From positions 248,001 through 312,000 of the forward strand of contig CAWGMT010000004.1 in assembly GCA_963823675.1 (NCBI GenBank): a stretch of DNA of 64,000 bases. Direction: 5' to 3'. Of this stretch, positions 57,853-64,000 are shown piece after piece. Below the pieces are notes generated by a model, which had not been told where the DNA came from, searched no databases, and was given only the letters and a program-made list of their open reading frames with translations. The position numbers were made by a program, and so were the translations under genes. The first letter of the stretch is position 1, and each line of letters begins with the position of its first letter. The stretch is from CAWGMT01 sp963823675 (lineage in GTDB: Bacteria; Planctomycetota; Planctomycetia; Isosphaerales; Isosphaeraceae).

Positions 57853-60737
57853 TCACGACTCAGGTTTTTCGATCAGGATGTCGCCGAAGTCGATGGTCTC
57901 GCCGGACCGGGCAGTGAATTCCTGGCGGATCTTAGGGTCTCCTCCGAGGTCCCGGGGGGTGCGGTCGAACACCCGATAGGTCGCGCCGGGGATCAGGGCG
58001 GGGAATGTGATGCGGCCCTTGCCATCGGAGACCAGATCGGCGTAATCGGCCGGGTCGATTCGCGAGAGGTAGTCCTCATCGGCGGACAGTTGGCCCTGGT
58101 CGGCCGCGGCGCGGTTGAAGCGGTCGGGGCCGGGCGTCACGACCATCGAGATCAGATACGGGTCGCGACGCCCGACGAGCGGCTTGCCCGTGGGGTCGAC
58201 CAGCCGCCCGATGGCCGTGCCGCAAGGCTCGAGGCGAACCGTGATCGGCGACCCCGCCGCGGCCTTGACCGAGAACCGGGCCGTGGCGCCGAGCTTGCTC
58301 TTGGGCTCGAAGAAGTAGACGGGAACCTCGGCGTCGGGGGCCAGGCCGTGCAGCTCGCAGTGGCCGTCGCGGACATCGCCGTGATATTCTCCCCAATAAA
58401 GTCGCCAGGGCATGGACTGCGGCTGCGGCAGGAGCCGGCTGAGCACCTGAGCCTCCCGGACGGGGCGGCCGTCCGGGCCAGTGACGCGGGCCTTGATGGT
58501 CATGCCGCGCCGGAGCACGACGTTGATCTCCTGAGGGTCGGCGCCGGGCTTGAGTTCGCAGGGGATAAAGGCGTGAGCGTACCAGCGCGGCCCGCCCGGC
58601 AGACCCTGGCGGACCATCCGCTGGCCCATCTGCTGGAGCACGTAGTCGTCGCTGGGGCCCAGGACGACGAGCGTGCCGCGGCTGGGCAGGACCGGGAGCT
58701 GGTACGAGCCATCCGGGCCCGTACGCGTGGTGTCACTCCGGGGGCCGGATGCGCCGTTCCCCGCCGGCAGGCCGACATAGCGGATCGCCGCGCCGGCGAC
58801 CGGCCGGTCTGATCCCTCCTCGACCACCTTGCCGCGGATCACCTCGCCCCGGCGCAAGACCAGGTCGAGCCGGTGCTCGAGAGACCCCTTGTTCCACGTG
58901 AAGATGCCCGTCGAGTTGCTCAGGTAGGGCTGACCCTCGGGGGCGTGGACGAAGAGGGCGTAGCGGTCAGTCGATATGGGATTGGTGCGGAACCGCCCCT
59001 CCGCGTCGGTCTCGAAGTGGTTGCTGTAGCCCGGGCCGCCCCGATAGGCGGTGATTTCAATCCTGCATGCGGGACAGGCTTGCCGGTGTCGGCGTACGTG
59101 ACACGTCCGGTGATGACCTTGGCCGGCTCCATGGCCGCGGTGACTGGCTTCGTCTCGGCCGTGCGATCGGTGTCGACCACGATCCTCTGCCGGGCGAACC
59201 GCGGGTCGTCGGCCATGAGGAGGGCGCGAATCTCTCGGCCAATGCCGCGGACCGTGAAACGGCCCTCGGCGTCGGTGATCGCCGGACCTGGCCAGGCCAG
59301 CCGGATTGTTCGCACGATTCCCAGCCCAGAAATGGGGACCTTCGATGAACTCGGGAAGGTTGGTCGGGCCGCGCTGGGGATGTCCCATGCCCTCGACCGA
59401 GACCTTGACGCCCCGGGCAGGCCGGCCCTGCACGTCGAACAGACGCCCCTGGATCACCTGCTCGGGCCGGAGCGTGATGTCGGCGACGGGCTGGTCGGCG
59501 TCGACGTCCAGGTTGACCCAGCCGGTGCCGTAGCCAGGCGCGATCGCCGCGGCGCCGACCATGAAATGCGTCGCCGACGAGAGCCGCGGCGCGTCAAGCC
59601 GATACCGGCCCATCTCGTCGCAGGCCGCCTGGCCGATCGCCGCGGGTGCGTTTTCGCCGGGCCGTCCGTCCGGCTGCTTGAGCGATCCGTAGACCATCAC
59701 CGACGCGCCCGGCACCGTCTTGCCGTGCGGGTCGAGCACGCGGCCGACGACGAACATCCGGCCCGGGGCCGCTTGATCGGGCTTGGCCGCGACCGGAGCC
59801 TGGGTTGGCGCGGGCGCCCTCGGGGGCTCATCACCCATCGCCGGCGGGCGTGTGAGGAAGCCGGCGCCGCTGGCGAAGACGGCCAGAAACATCAGCGAGA
59901 GCGCGGCCAGTTTGAGCTTGTGCAAGAGCATGGTACGGAGGACCTCCTGAGCCAGGGCCGCGGCGGGAGCGGAGAGGGCCCCGCGCGGCGGCGTGTCGGG
60001 CCGCGAAATGGATCGCCGCCCGAGTCGTGGAATCGCACAGGAGGGGGGAGATGGACGCCGCGACGGACCGGTGGCCAACCGCCGCGACTAGCGCGGTCGC
60101 CGACAGCGCGAAGCCGCGGCGCCAGAGCCCGCGGCGGAGCTTCTCCCGCGCCCGGGCCAGGCGGCTGCGGAGCGTTCCGGCGGGCCATCGCAGCCGTTCG
60201 CGCCGCTTCGTCGAGAGTGAGGCCCTCGAAGTAGCAGAGCACGACCGGCACGCGGAAGGCGCCCGGCAATCGGTCGATCTCGAGGTGCAAGGCCTCGGCC
60301 TGCTCGCGCTCGATCATCGACCGATCGGCACGCAGGCCGGGACCGGCGGCTGACTGCCGCATCGCCCCTTGTTCCTCGGTCCTGCGCCGGCGAGCAATCC
60401 CTCTGCGAGCCTTGCGGGCCGTCCGCAGCGCGACGCCATAGAGCCAGGTGCCGAGCAAGTCGGGGTCTCGGATCGAGCGCGCTCTGCGTGCCAGGACCAG
60501 AAACACCGCCTGGAAGGCATCCTCGGCGTGATGGTGATCGCCCAGGAGCTGCCGGCAGATCCCGAGCACCATCGGACCGTGGCGCGCCACGATCGCGGCG
60601 AATGCGGCCTCATCGGCCGGTTCGCTCCGGGTGGTGAACCGCTCGAGCAGTTGGCGATCGGAGAGCCCCGCGGCGCAGCCGCCCTCGTAGAGCAATCCAA
60701 ACTGCCGGACCAGCGACGGTGAAGCCACGCTTGCCAT
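57853..60737 (-). CDS. ECF sigma factor fused to membrane helix and carboxypeptidase-regulatory-like domains (copy 2)
   Basis: About 960 residues. Sigma: PSLVRQFGLLYEGGCAAGLS, RHGPMVLGICRQLLGDHHHA, RDPDLLGTWLYGVALRTARK, LPGAFRVPVVLCYFEGLTLD. The frame shifts near 60,190 (one extra base) and near 60,000, then reads ALSAPAAALAQEVLRTMLLH and KLKLAALSLMFLAVFASGAG (helix) straight into GRVLDPHGKTVPGASVMVYG, QVIQGRLFDVQGRPARGVKV, VITGRVTYADTGKPV, VIRGKVVEEGSDRPVAGAAI, IKARVTGPDGRPVREAQ and RLVDPTGKPLV: six regulatory-like modules, ending TIDFGDILIEKPES. A tethered sigma with an exported sensor-like part is the inference. Confidence 0.78.
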
Positions 60738-60794
60738 GTCTTGGGCCCCCTGACAGATTGATCGAATCGACCGGCGAGATCGCCACGAGCGCCT

Positions 60795-61070
60795 TCTGGT
60801 GTTGCGCGATGAGCACGCCCCAAAGGGGCAGTCAGATACCAGCCCAGGGCAACGCCCTGGGGATCGGGTAAGGAATTAAACGCCGCCCTGAAAGGGCCAA
60901 ACAGTGTATTCTAAACCGACACATCCCTCGGGAGTTATCGGCCAGTGATTGAAGTCGGAAGCCGAACCTTGTTGCGCCCCTTCAGGGCTTGTCCGATTTG
61001 TGGGTACCTCGGTTCCCAGGGCGTTGCCCTGGGCTGATTTGTTGTGGCCCCTTCGGGGCGAGGACCAAAC
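60795..61070. repeat. Pair of inverted triple-hairpin elements
   Basis: Each copy has GCCCC-aaa-GGGGC, then CCCAGGGC-aac-GCCCTGGG (60,843-60,861; reverse version 61,015-61,033), then GCCCTGAAAGGGC. Copy one spans about 60,815-60,896, copy two about 60,974-61,062 in the opposite orientation. Intergenic between sigma copies 2 and 3; nothing coding seen here. Confidence 0.75.
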
Positions 61071-61216
61071 CGCGAAACATCGAAACCAGCGCCAGGCGCA
61101 AGAGGCGTTCTTTCATACCCTCGACCCGTTAGTGCCCGACTGGCCTTCATGTTATCCCAGGTTGTGCCGGAAAACCCGCTCTGAATTCGCAACCCGAATT
61201 CTGCGCCGGAGATGCG

Positions 61217-64000
61217 TCAGCCCGGCGGCTTCTGGGTCAGGACGACATCGAGGTCGACCGTCTGGCCGGACTCGGGGTGAACTCATGCGGCCGAGCCGGT
61301 ACCGGGCGCCGGGGATCAGGTTGACCATCGTCACGCGGCCGTCGGGCCCGCTGCGCAGGCCGCGGTCGCGGACGGGGTCGAGGTTGACCTGGTAGGCGAA
61401 ATCACCTTGAGTGAGGTCGATGTTATCCTTGAGCTTCCTCGAATCCGGGCCCGGGGGTGATGACCAGCTTCAGGTCGTAGGGCCAATCGCCGGGCTCGCG
61501 ATTGGCGAGCGGCTTGCCGGCGGCGTCCTTCATGAGGATGCGGGCCGTCGCCGTGGGCTCGGAGCCGCACCGTGACCGGCCCGGCCGCCGCCGACTTGCC
61601 CGAGAGCTCCACGGTGGCCCCGAGCTGGTCCTTGAGGTCGAGGAAGTAGAACGTGCTCGGCTTGTCCGGGTCGCAGCCGGGGATCTCGAACCGGCCGTCC
61701 TTCACCTCGATCTGCGGCGGATCGCCGTTGAACCCCACCAGCGGGAAGCCATGCTCGCCGGTAGGGCGTGTAGCTCCGCCCGAACACGGAAGCCTCGGAG
61801 ACCGGCTTGCCGTCGGGCGCGACGACGCGGCCCGTCGACGGTCACGCCCCGCCGCAGCCGCAGCTCGAGCGGGTGCGTCGCCTCGCCGTCCTTGATGTCC
61901 AGGACGGCGTGGGCGTCGGGATACAGGTGGAAGCTGGGGCGCAGGCCGATCCCCATATCGATGGAGTTGGTCTCGACGTGCAGGTAGTCGTCGCTGGGTC
62001 CCTGGACGAGCACGTGCCCCGGGCCCGCGGGGGACGACCATGGTGAACGTGCCGTCGGGCCCGCTCACGGCCTCGATCGCCAGCAGGTTGGCGTATCGTG
62101 GGTTGTTGCGGATCGTCTGGTGGTAGACGACCCAGGCGCCGGCCACAGGCGTGCCCGCCGGGTCCTCGATCAGCCGGCCGCGCACCACGACGCCGCGCCC
62201 GAGCTTCAACTCGACGGACTTGCTGGACGGCCGCCTTGGGCCAGTCGATGTCGCGCCAGGCGTGGAGGTACGGCTCGCCCTCGGGCGGATGGACGCAGGA
62301 CCCGGTACTCGCCGGCCGGCCAGGCGACGACCCGCGCGCGGCCCTGGCCGTCGGTCCGGGCCCTGGGCGATGTCGTCCTTCGGCCGGCTAGCGTCAATGG
62401 ACTGGACGGTGACCCGCGCACCGACCGCCGGCGTGCCGTCGTCGGCATGGACGACGTGGACGTCGAACGCCTGCGCCGGGCGCAGCGTGACCGTGGAACC
62501 GGGCCGGAGCACGTCCTGGCCTTCGCCGGCGGCCCTCGGCGTGCAACGAGAACTCGCTGGTGGGCGTACCGCGGATCATCGACCTCGAACGTCGCCGGTG
62601 CGCCCGCACCCAGCCCGAGCATCCGGAACCGGCCGTCGCGGTCGGTCGTCACGGGCGACGGCCAGAGGCTCGGCTCCCCTTCGCGTCGTAGGGCTGGAGC
62701 TCGATGCTGGAAATTCAGCTTCGCGACGCGGACGACGACCCCCGCGGCGGGCTGGCCCTGGACGTCGACCAGCCGGCCCTCGACGGGCTGTCTCGGGCGG
62801 CAGCGCGATCGACGTCTCCTGCCGCGCGGCGTCGGTCTTGAGGTCGACCGCCGTGAGGCCCGCCCGGGCGCGGCGGCGATCAGGCCCAGGTGCTCCAGGT
62901 GACTTGCGGGGATCGCCGGGAACTCGAGCGCGAACCGGCCATCGGCGTCGGCCGCGGCCGTGCCCATGAGGATGTTGCGATGGCCGGCCGTCGCGATCGC
63001 CGACCTGCCGCTTCCGGTCGGCCAGCACTGCCACTCGTGCGCTTGGCATCGGCTTGCCCTGGCGGGTCGAGGACGCGGCCGGCGACGGTCATCCGGCCGG
63101 GCCTTGCGCGAGGATCATCTTGGGCGATCGCCGCACCGCTCGCTGCGACGGTGGAGCGCGAGGCTCCGTCCGAGCCGGATGAGAACGCGGCTCGCCGGGA
63201 GGCTCGCCCTCCCAGATCCGCGCAACGCCATTGAATGCGTGGGACAGATAGCCGGCGCCGGTCGCCAGGGAGGCGAGCAGCAACAGGCACAGGGCCGTGG
63301 CTTTGAGCTTTTCCAAGAGCAGGGCGCCGACGACCTCGCGGGCGAAGGCCGCGGCGAACGTCGACAGAGCCGCAGCCGGCCGCGTGACTGGCCGCGAATT
63401 CGATCGCCCTCCGGGTTGTGGTCTCGCACAGGAGCGGGGAGATAGACGCCGCAGCCGGTCGGTGCGCGAGTGCCGCGGCCATCGCGGAGCTCGAGAGCAC
63501 GAAGCCGCGGCGCATCAGCCCGCGGCGTAGCTTCTCGCGGGCACGGGCCAGCCGGCTGCGGAGCGTGCCGACGGGCCATCGCAGCCGGTGCGCCGCCTCG
63601 TCGAGAGTGAGGCCGTCGAAGTAACAGAGCACCACCGGCACGCGAAAGGCACCCGGCAGGCGCTCGATCTCGCCGTGCAGGGCCTCAGCCTGCTCGCGGT
63701 CGATTATTGCGCAATCGGCACGCAGGCCGGGACCGGCGGCTGACTGCCGCACCGCCCCTTGTTCCTCGGTCCTGCGCCGGCGAGCAATCCCTCTGCGGGC
63801 CTTGCGGGCCGTCCGCAGCGCGACGCCGTAGAGCCAGGTGCCAAGCAAGTCGGGGTCTCGAATCGACCCGGCTCTGCGCGCCAGGACGAGGAAGACGGCT
63901 TGGAAGGCATCTTCGGCGTGATGATGATCGCCCAGGAGCTGCCGGCAGATCCCGAGCACCATCGGACCGTGGCGCGCCACGATCGCGGCGAATGCGGCCT
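61217..64000 (-). CDS. ECF sigma factor fused to membrane helix and carboxypeptidase-regulatory-like domains (copy 3, partial)
   Basis: Runs off the right edge. RHGPMVLGICRQLLGDHHHA through LTLDEAAHRLRWPVGTLRSR and LARAREKLRRGLMRRGFVLS (complete region 4), then, after a shift near 63,350, EVVGALLLEKLKATALCLLL and LASLATGAGYL (helix), then GRMTVAGRVLDPPGQ, RGRLIEDPAGTPVAGAWVVY, DGRFEIPGCDPDKPSTFYFL, ending TVDLDVVLTQKPPG. Frameshifts are dense between 61,400 and 63,300. The N-terminal sequence is about as close to copy 2 as paralogues get, with whole stretches identical. Confidence 0.75.
63150..63222 (-). repeat. GEPPGEPR-type repeat inside a coding region
   Basis: On the minus strand GAGGGCGAGCCTCCCGGCGA and GGACGGAGCCTCGCGCTCC, a GC-rich sequence of a type I recall as dispersed in planctomycete genomes. 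It is in frame with the sigma copy 3 linker and translates as WEGEPPGEPRSHPARTEPRA between the membrane helix and the first exported module. No second copy was seen in this window. Confidence 0.5.

Noticed and set aside
58873..60234. Long plus-strand open frame (453 codons)
   Set aside because: Antisense to sigma copy 2; composition Arg/Ala-rich and without domain similarity.
1..64000. tRNA, rRNA or complete prophage
   Set aside because: No T-arm plus acceptor pattern, rRNA core motif, or run of phage structural genes was recognised by eye; a covariance-model scan would be decisive.

Overview
The window is GC-rich bacterial chromosome (or a chromosome-derived contig) from a member of the Planctomycetota, most likely close to Isosphaeraceae. 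The evidence is the combination of LEPR-XLL-type N-termini on secreted proteins (positions about 5,410 and 49,800), paired DUF1549/DUF1553 cytochrome-c and DUF1501 proteins (19,983-24,648), a DUF1800/DUF1501 pair (51,742-54,461), and ECF sigma factors fused to a membrane helix and large carboxypeptidase-regulatory-like domains (54,485-64,000). Taxonomy is an inference from gene families.

Layout. 1-5,494: start of a giant secreted beta-repeat/Ig-like protein whose C-terminal part enters an S53 (sedolisin) peptidase domain at the window edge. 5,762-11,138: small accessory genes (two toxin-antitoxin loci with truncated PIN toxins, an Rpn-type nuclease, an HNH nuclease pair) separated by three copies of a 0.3-0.5 kb intergenic repeat. 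11,139-24,648: mostly housekeeping and well-preserved genes: PIG-L deacetylase, acetyl-CoA synthetase-type ligase, ribosomal L28 and L32, GH15 glucanase, CsbD, M50 protease, dapF, and the DUF1501 and PSD1 operon. 24,694-34,743: a graveyard of fragments (HEPN, serine recombinases, methyltransferase, IS200/RAYT-type transposase, NmrA) with some intact genes (NmrA-like reductase, metzincin, ECF sigma/anti-sigma pair). 34,744-37,250: RND-type adaptor and a membrane-anchored BPL_N protein. 37,512-46,120: all on the minus strand, a cytosolic gluzincin peptidase translationally coupled to an MBL-fold hydrolase, an Mrr-like-nuclease/NACHT STAND ATPase, and a TPR-PDZ-CHAT protein. This is the best candidate for an undescribed conflict (anti-phage) island. 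46,132-51,500: broken or chimeric genes, then an RRM RNA-binding protein. 51,742-64,000: DUF1501, DUF1800 and three tandem sigma-factor fusion genes.

Two features pervade the window. Many otherwise convincing genes carry single-base frameshifts, often in G/C runs, so many are annotated here across frames; these look like consensus errors of a long-read or draft assembly but could be real. Separately, several genes have lost an internal block while both ends remain (CHAT, alpha/beta hydrolase, arylsulfotransferase, methyltransferase), which a base-calling error does not explain. No rRNA, tRNA, CRISPR array or complete prophage was recognised.
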